This document shows, piece by piece, positions 6,860-14,347 of a stretch of 17,995 nt of DNA; positions within the stretch are counted from its first letter, which is position 1, and the number at the start of each line of letters is the position of its first letter. Under the pieces are notes generated by a model, which ran no database searches, was not told where the DNA came from, and saw only the letters and a program-made list of their open reading frames with translations. The translations under genes and the position numbers were made by a program. The stretch lies in assembly GCA_029864945.1 (NCBI GenBank), contig JAOTSL010000024.1, positions 1-17,995 of the forward strand, given 5' to 3'. This DNA is from Gammaproteobacteria bacterium (lineage in GTDB: Bacteria > Pseudomonadota > Gammaproteobacteria > S012-40).

Positions 6860-8152
6860 CTATTTAACTTCGTCACCAATAATGATTTTAACAGCTTTGT
6901 TATCTGCAAGAGTTATCACATTACTTGCGCCTTGCAAGTCACCGGGCTGAGGCATAGCATTTCCGGATTTGGAGATTCGTGCTCCAACAACAACCTGCGG
7001 TACTGAAGATATTTTCATTGACGGGTTCATTGCTAAAGAATCATCCAAAGTAAAATCGAATGGAAGATCTTTAACCTGTTTACGAATAATCGCCAAAGGC
7101 ATTCTCGGACCTGTTGCTGCCCTAGCAAATACAAAAACAATATCTTCAGGCGAAGCCTTAGATGCAATCGCACCTGATAAGCTAACACTTCCTTGAACAC
7201 GCACGTCACTTATTTCGGCATTCATTGCAGCGGGAACAGGTAACGATGAAACTGCAGCACCAACTTCCATCGGCGGCAGGCCTAACACTGACCGAACCTC
7301 ACCAATATTCATCGCTATCTGATTTGCATCATCAGAACCAGGCGTTAATACCATGTGCAATCTTTCCCAATATTTTAAAGCATCAGGATAGTTTTTATTT
7401 TGATAAAAAGCCGTACCCAGCAACCAAAGAGACTTTACATGTACCGGGTCAATAGCCACCGCCTGCTTCAAAACATCAACAGCTTTATCAGTTAGCTGGC
7501 GATTGGCTGCCATTGCAACTGCGTCGGCGTAACTGGAAAGAACATCTGCACTTTGATTACCGCCAAGTGGCAAACTCTTTTCAAAAGCAACAACGGCATC
7601 ATCATGACGTTTCAAAAATTGATAGCTTCTTGCGAGCATAAACCAGCCTTCACCATCGTTAGGGTCATCTTTTAATCGCTGCTCCAATTGAATCAGCATT
7701 TTTTCGATGGTTTCTTTTTGATTATGCTTTTGATTAGCTGCTTTTACTTCTTCCGGGATAGAATCTGGATCAATAGCTTCAACACCAGCACCCCATTCTC
7801 CGTACAAACTAAGAGTAAGAACAGGAATCGCTAACACAATAACCAAAGCGCCAATTTTATTTCCTAGCGGCGAAGGCCTATCATTTTCCTCATCATCTGC
7901 TTTTTTTGCTTTACCAATGTCTTCTAATAGATTTTTTTCAAGATCAGTCTTAGCTTGCAAGTACTGATCATGACTAATGACTTCATTTTTTAAATCATTA
8001 TCAAGTTCTGTAAATTGATCCTGATAAACCGTAACGGTTAAATCTTTACGAGCAACAGTGCTAGAGGTATCACGTTTTTTAAATAATGGTGGTAACAAAA
8101 ATGCGAATGCTATCAATATAAAAACGGCCGCAACGGCCCAAAAACCAACCAT
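6860..8152 (-). CDS. ccmI: Cytochrome c biogenesis protein CcmI (TPR apocytochrome chaperone)
   Basis: 430-residue membrane-anchored System I component that holds apocytochrome c by its C-terminal helix and presents it to the CcmF/CcmH heme-ligation complex. Two transmembrane segments are visible, at about residues 3-23 and 100-118, bracketing a charged cytoplasmic loop with coiled-coil character. Tetratricopeptide-like helices span about 150-275 (for example GWFMLARSYQFLKRHDDAVVAFEKSL). A further periplasmic domain runs from about 300 to 430 and contains VRVQGSVSLSGAI. It is separate from ccmH, as in Pseudomonas; in E. coli the equivalent domain is fused to the C-terminus of CcmH. It is the last gene of the operon, starting 2 nt after the ccmH stop, and is followed by a strong terminator. 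Confidence 0.93.
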   Translation of the reverse strand: MVGFWAVAAVFILIAFAFLLPPLFKKRDTSSTVARKDLTVTVYQDQFTELDNDLKNEVISHDQYLQAKTDLEKNLLEDIGKAKKADDEENDRPSPLGNKIGALVIVLAIPVLTLSLYGEWGAGVEAIDPDSIPEEVKAANQKHNQKETIEKMLIQLEQRLKDDPNDGEGWFMLARSYQFLKRHDDAVVAFEKSLPLGGNQSADVLSSYADAVAMAANRQLTDKAVDVLKQAVAIDPVHVKSLWLLGTAFYQNKNYPDALKYWERLHMVLTPGSDDANQIAMNIGEVRSVLGLPPMEVGAAVSSLPVPAAMNAEISDVRVQGSVSLSGAIASKASPEDIVFVFARAATGPRMPLAIIRKQVKDLPFDFTLDDSLAMNPSMKISSVPQVVVGARISKSGNAMPQPGDLQGASNVITLADNKAVKIIIGDEVK

Positions 8153-8154
8153 AC

Positions 8155-8640
8155 TTATTTATCCCCACCTTGTTTCAATATTGATTGTGCCCGCAACCGA
8201 TCTTCGTCACTAATTGTGTCGTTATCTTCTTCTGTTTGCGTACGCCTAATTTTTACATACCTAATTAAAAGCAATCCGCCAACAATCATAAAAATGAACG
8301 GACCTACCCATAGAAATAAGTTTTTCATATCAACCGCAGGCTTGTAACGAACAAAATCCCCGTATCGATCAACCATATATTCAACGATTTCATCATCAGA
8401 CTTACCCGCGTAAATTTGCGTACGTATCTGTTTTCTTAAATCATCTGCTAGTCCGGCTTTTGAATCCCAAATTGTTTGATTTTGGCATTTTAAGCATCGT
8501 AACTCAGATGCCAGATGCTTAAACCTTTCCTTAATTTCTGGATCCTCATTTAACTTCGCCTCACTCGCGAATGCTGGCCCAATTAACAAAAACCCCGCCA
8601 TCAGGATTGCTAATAAAATAAATATTACTTTTACTTTCAT
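8155..8640 (-). CDS. ccmH: Cytochrome c biogenesis protein CcmH (thiol oxidoreductase)
   Basis: 161-residue CcmH/CycL/Ccl2-type protein that keeps the CXXCH cysteines of apocytochrome c reduced, in exchange with CcmG, and forms part of the heme lyase. A cleavable signal peptide is likely at 1-26 (ending AFASEA). The family redox motif LRCLKCQNQ gives Cys49 and Cys52. A three-helix-bundle domain follows, and one transmembrane segment at about 107-127 anchors it, leaving a short acidic cytoplasmic tail. This short form lacks the TPR region, which is supplied by the downstream ccmI gene. The gaps are 3 nt after ccmG and 2 nt before ccmI, implying translational coupling. Confidence 0.95.
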   Translation of the reverse strand: MKVKVIFILLAILMAGFLLIGPAFASEAKLNEDPEIKERFKHLASELRCLKCQNQTIWDSKAGLADDLRKQIRTQIYAGKSDDEIVEYMVDRYGDFVRYKPAVDMKNLFLWVGPFIFMIVGGLLLIRYVKIRRTQTEEDNDTISDEDRLRAQSILKQGGDK

Positions 8641-8643
8641 CCT

Positions 8644-9189
8644 TTATTGTCCTTTTAGCTGATTAAGTTCAATCATTTTAGGCTCGATAATTTCCCGCCA
8701 GTCTTTTCTACTTATAGGGCCAACGTGCTTGTATCGAATCACACCATCTTTATCGATTAGAAATGTTTCTGGAACCCCATAAACACCAAAATCAATTCCA
8801 ACATCACCGGCAAGATCAGACATACTCACCTTATAGGGATCACCTAATTCACGTAGCCATTGTTCGCCATCAACTTGTTTATCTTTGTAGTTAAGACCGT
8901 AAATAGGAAAGTCCCCGGTTCTAGACAACTGCATAAACAAAGGGTGCTCTGAACGACAAGCCTCACACCATGATGCCCAAACATTTAACAACCACACTTT
9001 GCCTTTCATTTCTTCAGGCGCAAATGATTTAGCTGCATCATGCAATTGTGGCAAATTAAATGAAGGCACTGGTTTATCAATTAAGGCAGACGGCAGAATT
9101 TTGGGGTCCAATTGCAGGCCTCTATAAAAAAAGGCCAGCATAATAACTACGCCAATAATAGCTGCAAAGGGTAAAACGCGACGTGACAT
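8644..9189 (-). CDS. ccmG: Thiol:disulfide interchange protein CcmG/DsbE
   Basis: 181-residue membrane-tethered periplasmic thioredoxin that receives electrons from the CcdA/DsbD system and reduces CcmH or apocytochrome c. A single N-terminal membrane anchor lies at about residues 6-23. The thioredoxin-fold domain starts near residue 40 with PSFNLPQL, has the active site WASWCEACRSEHP (Cys75, Cys78), and carries the family cis-proline region YGVPETFLIDKDG (Pro140), which distinguishes CcmG from general thioredoxins. The dipeptide between the cysteines is Glu-Ala, where E. coli CcmG has Pro-Thr. The start codon overlaps the ccmF stop by one base (TGATG). Confidence 0.95.
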   Translation of the reverse strand: MSRRVLPFAAIIGVVIMLAFFYRGLQLDPKILPSALIDKPVPSFNLPQLHDAAKSFAPEEMKGKVWLLNVWASWCEACRSEHPLFMQLSRTGDFPIYGLNYKDKQVDGEQWLRELGDPYKVSMSDLAGDVGIDFGVYGVPETFLIDKDGVIRYKHVGPISRKDWREIIEPKMIELNQLKGQ

Positions 9190-11225
9190 CAGACATTACC
9201 CTCTCTTGAACTTGGAGAAGCAGCAACTGTTGAAGGCGTTGCTTCAGCCGAACTATTTGAACTATCAATTGCAGTTTGTTTGTTCTTTTTACGTGAAGTA
9301 ATACGGTAACGTTTATCAGAAATCGCTAATATCCCGCCTATCCCCATCAAAAAACATCCGCCCCATATCCAGTCAACAAACGGCTTGTAATAAGCACGAA
9401 CACTCCATCCGCCTCTGTTACCCAGTGGTTCACCCAACGAAACATAAAGATCGCGAAACAAACCAGTATCGATTGCAGCCTCTGTCATAACCTGTTGCTG
9501 AACATTATAAAAACGTTTTTCAGGATACATCGCACCCGTTTCAACACCGTCAACAATCACCGTAAGTTTGCCACGCTCTGCTTGATAATTTGGACCTTGG
9601 ACGCTTGAAACACCATCAAATCTAAACATGTAATCGCCGACAGTGACAGTATCACCAATATTCATGCTAACGTCTTTTTCTTCCTGGTATCCATTAACAA
9701 ATGTAACCCCAATAATAAAGACGGCAACACCCAAATGAGCCAACTGCATTCCGTAGTAACTATATGATAGTTTACCAACGCCTTCTGCTCCGGATTTAGC
9801 TCTCAAATTAATTCGATTGCGAATACCAACAACAATACCGGTAACAATCCAAGCTGCCATTAACACACCCAAAGACTTCATTATAGACCACTCGCCCATG
9901 ATTAATGGTACAAGCACCGCAGTTACAATACTGACGACTGCAGCATATTTTAATTTGCTTGCAATATCAGGAATGCTTGCCTGTTTCCATCGAGCTAACG
10001 GTCCAACAGACATTAAAAAGATTAGCGGCGTCATAAGCGGGACAAACACCATATCAAAATAAGGAGGTCCTACTGAGATTTTACCCATGCTCAAAGCATC
10101 GAGAAGCAGTGGATATAGAGTACCGAGTAAAACTGCGCCACAAGCAACAACGAGTATTACATTGTTGCCTAGTAAAAATGTTTCTCGGGAAACTAACGAG
10201 AACTTTCCACCAAGACCTACAGACGGTGCTCGCCATGCGTAAAGCAATAAACTACCTACAACAACAACGCCTAGGTAAATCAAAATGAATAAACCTCGCT
10301 CAGGATCAGAAGCAAAGGAATGAACCGATGTTAATACGCCTGAACGAACAAGAAACGTTCCCAGAAGACTTAAGGAAAATGCAGCTATCGCAAGTAATAC
10401 CGTCCAGTTTTTAAAACTACCTCGTTTTTCTGTTGCCGCCAGTGAATGCACCAGTGCCGTACCCACTAACCATGGCATAAACGAAGCGTTTTCTACTGGA
10501 TCCCAAAACCACCAGCCGCCCCAACCAAGTTCGTAGTATGCCCACCAGCTTCCTAGTGCGATGCCAAAAGTCAAAAATACCCATGCAACAGTCGTCCATG
10601 GACGTGACCAGCGTGCCCAAGTAGCATCCATTTTGCCACTTAATAACGCGGCAATAGCAAAAGCAAAAGCAACTGAAAACCCAACGTAACCCATGTAAAG
10701 CATAGGGGGGTGAATTGCTAGGCCAAAATCTTGTAATAATGGATTCAAGTCTTTGCCATCAGCAAGCGCAGGTAAAATACGTTCAAAAGGATTTGATGTT
10801 TCCAGTACAAACCAGAAAAAACCAACCGCAAGAAAACCCATAACACCCAGCACTCTGGCGACCATATCCAATGGTAGTTTGCGACTAAATACAGCCACCG
10901 CCGCACCCCAACCAGATAACATTACCATCCATAGCAACATGGATCCTTCATGACCACCCCAAACAGCGGCAATCTGAAACAGCAAAGGTAATTGAGAGTT
11001 GTTATGATTCGTTGCGTACAAAACAGAAAAATCATGGTTTATAAATACCGCAACTAGACTGGCGAACGAAATAGCAACAAAGAAAAATTGTGCAACTGCC
11101 GCCGGACGCGCAAGCGACATCATTGCCACATTACCGCGCTGCGCACCGTAGATTGGAAGAACCATTTGTAATGCCGCAATAACCAGCGCCATAATTAGTG
11201 CGAAATTACCTATTTCCGGTAACAT
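9189..11225 (-). CDS. ccmF: Cytochrome c heme lyase subunit CcmF
   Basis: 678-residue polytopic inner-membrane protein, core of the heme lyase that moves heme from holo-CcmE to apocytochrome c. The heme-handling tryptophan-rich WWD motif is complete at 234-250 (GWGGWWFWDPVENASFM). Histidines suited to heme ligation flank it, including IHPPMLYMGY at 171-180 and His260 (ALVHSLAATEKRGS). More than ten hydrophobic segments occur, and a periplasmic soluble domain lies at about 520-615. The C-terminus after residue 650 is a Ser/Thr/Ala-rich tail that makes it slightly longer than a typical 650-residue CcmF; this tail is probably cytoplasmic and disordered. The ATG directly abuts the ccmE stop and its own stop overlaps the ccmG start. 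Confidence 0.97.
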   Translation of the reverse strand: MLPEIGNFALIMALVIAALQMVLPIYGAQRGNVAMMSLARPAAVAQFFFVAISFASLVAVFINHDFSVLYATNHNNSQLPLLFQIAAVWGGHEGSMLLWMVMLSGWGAAVAVFSRKLPLDMVARVLGVMGFLAVGFFWFVLETSNPFERILPALADGKDLNPLLQDFGLAIHPPMLYMGYVGFSVAFAFAIAALLSGKMDATWARWSRPWTTVAWVFLTFGIALGSWWAYYELGWGGWWFWDPVENASFMPWLVGTALVHSLAATEKRGSFKNWTVLLAIAAFSLSLLGTFLVRSGVLTSVHSFASDPERGLFILIYLGVVVVGSLLLYAWRAPSVGLGGKFSLVSRETFLLGNNVILVVACGAVLLGTLYPLLLDALSMGKISVGPPYFDMVFVPLMTPLIFLMSVGPLARWKQASIPDIASKLKYAAVVSIVTAVLVPLIMGEWSIMKSLGVLMAAWIVTGIVVGIRNRINLRAKSGAEGVGKLSYSYYGMQLAHLGVAVFIIGVTFVNGYQEEKDVSMNIGDTVTVGDYMFRFDGVSSVQGPNYQAERGKLTVIVDGVETGAMYPEKRFYNVQQQVMTEAAIDTGLFRDLYVSLGEPLGNRGGWSVRAYYKPFVDWIWGGCFLMGIGGILAISDKRYRITSRKKNKQTAIDSSNSSAEATPSTVAASPSSREGNV

Positions 11226-11678
11226 TTATATTGCCCCCTCGGCTGCTTTATTTGCTTGTTTTGCTTTTTCCAGTGCATCGGCAACTTCTGGCGGCATGTA
11301 TTCTTCATCATGCTTGGCCAAAACTTCTGTTGCTACAAAATCACCCGCCTCATTAAAGCGACCTTGGGTGACAATGCCCTGACCTTCACGAAACAAATCA
11401 GGTAAAATTCCCTTATAAGTTACTGGTATAGTCTCGGCGTTATCAGTAACAAGAAAATGTACTGTGAGACCGTCATCTTCACGATCAAGCGAGCCCTCTT
11501 TCACGAGACCGCCTAATCTAAAACTCGTGTTTTGTGGTGCTTTATTAGCTACCACTTCAGTAGGACTAAAGAAAAACTGCATATTACTGTTTAAGGCGTT
11601 GAATACGAAAGTCGCCGCCAAACCAAGGCCGGCCAAACCACCTACAATAAAAATTAATCGTTTATGTCTCTGTTTCAT
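11226..11678 (-). CDS. ccmE: Periplasmic heme chaperone CcmE
   Basis: 150-residue heme chaperone tethered by one N-terminal membrane anchor (about residues 8-28, after KQRHKR). It covalently binds heme delivered by CcmC and passes it to CcmF. The conserved heme-attachment motif LAKHDEEYMPPEV is intact, with covalent His123 and axial Tyr127, equivalent to His130 and Tyr134 of E. coli. The OB-fold core spans about 50-125 (FRLGGLVKEGS, VTYKGILPDLFREGQGIV). Its stop codon abuts the ccmF start (TAA-ATG). It follows ccmD after a 26-nt gap. Confidence 0.97.
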   Translation of the reverse strand: MKQRHKRLIFIVGGLAGLGLAATFVFNALNSNMQFFFSPTEVVANKAPQNTSFRLGGLVKEGSLDREDDGLTVHFLVTDNAETIPVTYKGILPDLFREGQGIVTQGRFNEAGDFVATEVLAKHDEEYMPPEVADALEKAKQANKAAEGAI

Positions 11679-11704
11679 ACGTCACTCTCTACTCGCTTTT
11701 ACTA

Positions 11705-11872
11705 CTAATTTTTACTATTCAGCCTTGCTAATCGGGTAATACTTTTAAGCAACGAACGTCTTTTTGTCACTAGCAATATCACTTCAACCACCATAAAAAA
11801 GGCAACAACACCATATGAGCCCCAAACGTAAGGCGCATAATGTCCCATATCTAAAAATTCAGGCAGGTTCAT
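11705..11872 (-). CDS. ccmD: Heme exporter protein CcmD
   Basis: A small gene of 55 codons translated by hand; it falls below the usual length cut for ORF calling. CcmD is a single-pass inner-membrane protein that stabilises the CcmABC-CcmE complex and is needed for release of holo-CcmE from CcmABC. The N-terminus MNLPEFLDMGHYAPYVWGSY is the typical CcmD signature. A transmembrane segment follows at about 15-36 and then a basic cytoplasmic tail starting TKRRSLLKS. The ATG at 11872 directly follows the ccmC TAG (TAGATG), so translation is probably coupled. Position between ccmC and ccmE matches the standard gene order. Confidence 0.93.
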   Translation of the reverse strand: MNLPEFLDMGHYAPYVWGSYGVVAFFMVVEVILLVTKRRSLLKSITRLARLNSKN

Positions 11873-12646
11873 CTATTTACCCTCAACTTTTTCAGAGACC
11901 CTTTGGGTAACTGATTCAGTAACCCAGGCAGAGTTCTTTTCTCTTTCTAAAATTTCATTACGTACGCGCATAAATGCAACCATAAACGTGTAAGCCCAAA
12001 ACGCAAAGGTCATCACCATCATTGCGGTCAGCATACTATCTTCCATTGTGGCTTTTTGCGTTAGACCAACTGATGAACCCTGATGCAATGTATTCCACCA
12101 CTTTACTGAAAAATAAATAATTGGCACATTTATGACACCTACGGAAGCTAAAAGTGCGCTCGCTCTTGCGGCTCTTTGTGGATCATCAATAGCAGCCCTT
12201 AAAGCGATAAACCCAAAAAATAAGAAAAGGAGAATTAATTCAGAAGTTAAGCGTGCATCCCATACCCAATAAGCGCCCCAGGTAGGCTTACCCCACAAAG
12301 CACCGGTCCATAATGCCAGGAATGCGAACATAGCACCGGTTGGCGCCAAAGCACCTGCCATCATATCGGATAAACGCGTTCGCCAAACCATGCCTATAAT
12401 CGCAAAAAGACACATAACAATGTAAATCCACATAGACATCCAGGCTGCAGGAACGTGTATGAACATAATGCGGTAACTGTCACCTTGCTGATAATCAGGT
12501 GGTGCCAGCACAAAACCGTAATAAAGGCCCACCAGCGTTAGCACAACTGTAATAGCCATAAAAACGGGGATCATTTTTCCAGCAAACGGGTAAAATGTTT
12601 TAGGTGACGATAGTTTTAACCAAAAGGCTTTTGTAAAAAAATTCAT
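11873..12646 (-). CDS. ccmC: Heme exporter / heme-handling protein CcmC
   Basis: 257-residue inner-membrane protein with six predicted transmembrane segments. It binds heme at its periplasmic tryptophan-rich motif and loads it onto CcmE. The WWD motif is visible at 119-132 (GKPTWGAYWVWDAR). The two conserved axial histidines are His64 (FIHVPAAW) and His188 (NTLHQGSS), corresponding to His60 and His184 of E. coli CcmC. The C-terminal extension after about residue 230 is charged and cytoplasmic. It starts 13 nt after the ccmB stop and ends directly at the ccmD start. Confidence 0.97.
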   Translation of the reverse strand: MNFFTKAFWLKLSSPKTFYPFAGKMIPVFMAITVVLTLVGLYYGFVLAPPDYQQGDSYRIMFIHVPAAWMSMWIYIVMCLFAIIGMVWRTRLSDMMAGALAPTGAMFAFLALWTGALWGKPTWGAYWVWDARLTSELILLFLFFGFIALRAAIDDPQRAARASALLASVGVINVPIIYFSVKWWNTLHQGSSVGLTQKATMEDSMLTAMMVMTFAFWAYTFMVAFMRVRNEILEREKNSAWVTESVTQRVSEKVEGK

Positions 12647-12659
12647 ATTAATGCTTTAT

Positions 12660-13328
12660 TTAATCCAGTGAAATTCTCAGGGCCGCTGCTGCACCTACTG
12701 GCGCTAAAATCAACGAACCTATCAAAAAAGCGCCTAATAATGAAAAATGCGCTTCTACACCGAGTCCTGCCTGAGCAGACTCAACAGCGCCAGCACCAAA
12801 TATTAACACCGGTATATACAGTGGCAATATCAAGAGTGATAGCAATACTCCACCACCTCTCACACCAAGCGTTAATCCGGCCCCTACTGCGCCGATCAAG
12901 CTCAACACAGGCGTTCCAACTAACAGTGTTAGCATCAGTATAATGATGCTATCCATGTCCATCCCCAATTGCATGCCAAGGATGGGAGAAATTAGTACTA
13001 GTGGCAAACCCGTTAATACCCAATGAATTAGTATTTTCCCAAAAACCAGCAATGCCAGTGGCTGAGAAGATATAACCAATTGCTCCAATGTTCCGTCTAC
13101 ATAATCATCTGCGAACAAACGATTAAGTGACAGCATAGATGCCAACAGCGCCGCCACCCAAAGCACACCGGGGGCTATTTCCCGTAAAGTATCAATTTCT
13201 GGCCCAATGCCTAATGGAAAAAGACTTACAACAATAACAAAGAAAAGCAATGCAGTCAGTACTTCTGCTTTTCGACGTAAGGCAAGTGCTAATTCGCGCC
13301 AGATAAGCCAACGAAATACCTCGATCAT
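12660..13328 (-). CDS. ccmB: Heme exporter protein CcmB (ABC permease)
   Basis: 222-residue inner-membrane permease that pairs with the ATPase CcmA; CcmA2-CcmB-CcmC uses ATP to release holo-CcmE. Six hydrophobic segments are visible. The N-terminal region WRELALALRRKAE is typical of CcmB and probably contacts CcmA, as does the loop LFADDYVDGTLEQLVIS at about 71-87. Length matches the family (about 220). Its first four bases overlap the last four of ccmA (ATGA-type overlap at 13325-13328), indicating coupled translation. Confidence 0.96.
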   Translation of the reverse strand: MIEVFRWLIWRELALALRRKAEVLTALLFFVIVVSLFPLGIGPEIDTLREIAPGVLWVAALLASMLSLNRLFADDYVDGTLEQLVISSQPLALLVFGKILIHWVLTGLPLVLISPILGMQLGMDMDSIIILMLTLLVGTPVLSLIGAVGAGLTLGVRGGGVLLSLLILPLYIPVLIFGAGAVESAQAGLGVEAHFSLLGAFLIGSLILAPVGAAAALRISLD

Positions 13329-13957
13329 ATGCTGCTCTCACTTATTCCGAGATGAAGCACTCTTACTTCAATATTGGCAACAGAAAAATCCTGATGCGTT
13401 GTTAAAATGATCATCCCACCATTTTTAACATGATCTTCGAGAACACTTTGTAACATGGCTACTGCTTTAACATCTAAAGCTGTAAAAGGTTCATCTAAAA
13501 TCCATAATTTTGCTTTAGCAACCAGCATTCTGGACAGGGCCACACGTCGTTGTTGACCTTGAGATAACACCCGAGCAGGTAGATCTTCTCGGCCTTTTAA
13601 TCCAATCTTGCCCAGCGCCTCCCAAGCAACATTTTCTGTAATGGTATTGCCACCTAAGCCACTATTAACTCTAAGGTTTTCTAACGCTGTTAAATCGCCT
13701 TTTATTCCAGGCAGGTGACCTATATATAACAATTCTCGCTGAAACTCATCCCTTAGTTTTCTAATATTTTCACCATTCCAGTGAACTTCACCATCCGCCT
13801 GCAGCATCAAACCGCTCAATATGCGTAATAACGACGTTTTTCCACTCCCATTGTGACCTTTTACGTGCAATAGCTCGCCAGGCTGAATATTAAAATTCAA
13901 CTCAGAAAATAAAGGACGATCACCTCTAACGCAGGCTAGGTCGACACAATTTAGCAT
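13325..13957 (-). CDS. ccmA: Heme exporter ATP-binding protein CcmA
   Basis: 210-residue cytoplasmic ABC ATPase driving the CcmABCD complex. Motifs in order: Walker A GHNGSGKT at 34-41, ABC signature LSQGQ at 131-135, Walker B LWILDEP at 151-157 and H-loop His188 (TTHQD). The N-terminal LACVRGDRPLFSELNF region is typical of CcmA rather than other small ABC ATPases. It is the first gene of the nine-gene ccm operon and is preceded by a gene-free region with a candidate promoter. AGGGAT about 9 nt upstream of the ATG may serve as ribosome-binding site. Confidence 0.96.
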   Translation of the reverse strand: MLNCVDLACVRGDRPLFSELNFNIQPGELLHVKGHNGSGKTSLLRILSGLMLQADGEVHWNGENIRKLRDEFQRELLYIGHLPGIKGDLTALENLRVNSGLGGNTITENVAWEALGKIGLKGREDLPARVLSQGQQRRVALSRMLVAKAKLWILDEPFTALDVKAVAMLQSVLEDHVKNGGMIILTTHQDFSVANIEVRVLHLGISESSI

Positions 13958-13991
13958 TGAAATAATCCCTGATAAACGAGATGGAATTCAG

Positions 13992-14040
13992 GCGATAAAA
14001 ATACGCACATCATTATTATTTTGCCACTTTGCGATAAAAA
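13992..14040. repeat. Short direct repeat in the ccm leader
   Basis: GCGATAAAAA occurs at 13992-14001 and again at 14031-14040. The outer copy also forms an inverted pair with ATCGC at 14044-14048 (minus strand GCGAT-N8-ATCGC). Both copies lie between the candidate ccm promoter and ccmA. They could be protein-binding or RNA elements, or chance in AT-rich DNA. Confidence 0.3.
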
Positions 14041-14050
14041 CGGATCGCGC

Positions 14051-14059
14051 ATATTAGCA
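14051..14059 (-). promoter_or_regulatory. Candidate extended -10 promoter of the ccm operon
   Basis: On the minus strand TGC-TAATAT forms an extended -10 element about 95 bp upstream of ccmA; the -35 position (about 14074-14079, TGGTCG) is poor, which a TGn extension can compensate. It lies in the 333-bp gene-free stretch 13958-14290. The rest of that stretch shows no gene apart from a 22-codon plus-strand frame, and no convincing terminator for fabB. A partial copy of the dapC-upstream palindrome lies at 14075-14085. Confidence 0.45.
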
Positions 14060-14268
14060 CTAACATTATGATTCGACCAGTCTGAGAATATAAGGGTTTT
14101 CGCGGAATAGAAAATAATTTACTAACGCAGAACAAATAATAAGCTACTTTGAGTTTGTAGGGTAATCCCCTGAATTTTTTGAAGATAAATTAGGTGTAAA
14201 ATCGCACTACCCATCAAATAAAAAATACAACACACAATTATTTAGGTCAACATACTGCGAGCCATAAT

Positions 14269-14347
14269 AAGGAGAGTTATGAAATCAAATCTAATACCGC
14301 GTCATCGCCAAAGTGCCATTCGTCCCACCAAAACCAAAACTATTTGA
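14269..14347 (+). other. Orphan Shine-Dalgarno plus ATG with 22-codon frame running into the fabB 3' end
   Basis: AAGGAG at 14269-14274 lies 4 nt before an ATG at 14279, giving the best-looking ribosome-binding site in the window. The frame (MKSNLIPRHRQSAIRPTKTK and two more codons) ends at a TGA at 14345-14347 and is antisense to the last codons of fabB after its fourth codon. A -10-like TAAAAT lies upstream at 14197-14202. It may be the 5' end of a gene whose body was displaced by fabB, a leader peptide, or coincidence. No function can be assigned. Confidence 0.25.

Noticed and set aside
10417..10620. Minus-strand frame of 67 codons inside ccmF, and similar frames antisense to dap and ccm genes
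   Set aside because: They are alternative frames of strongly conserved genes, with no ribosome-binding sites or family resemblance.
14071..14087. FadR-like half site (GACCAGT) upstream of ccmA
   Set aside because: Only one half of the FadR palindrome is present; the other half matches poorly, and ccm genes are not expected FadR targets.
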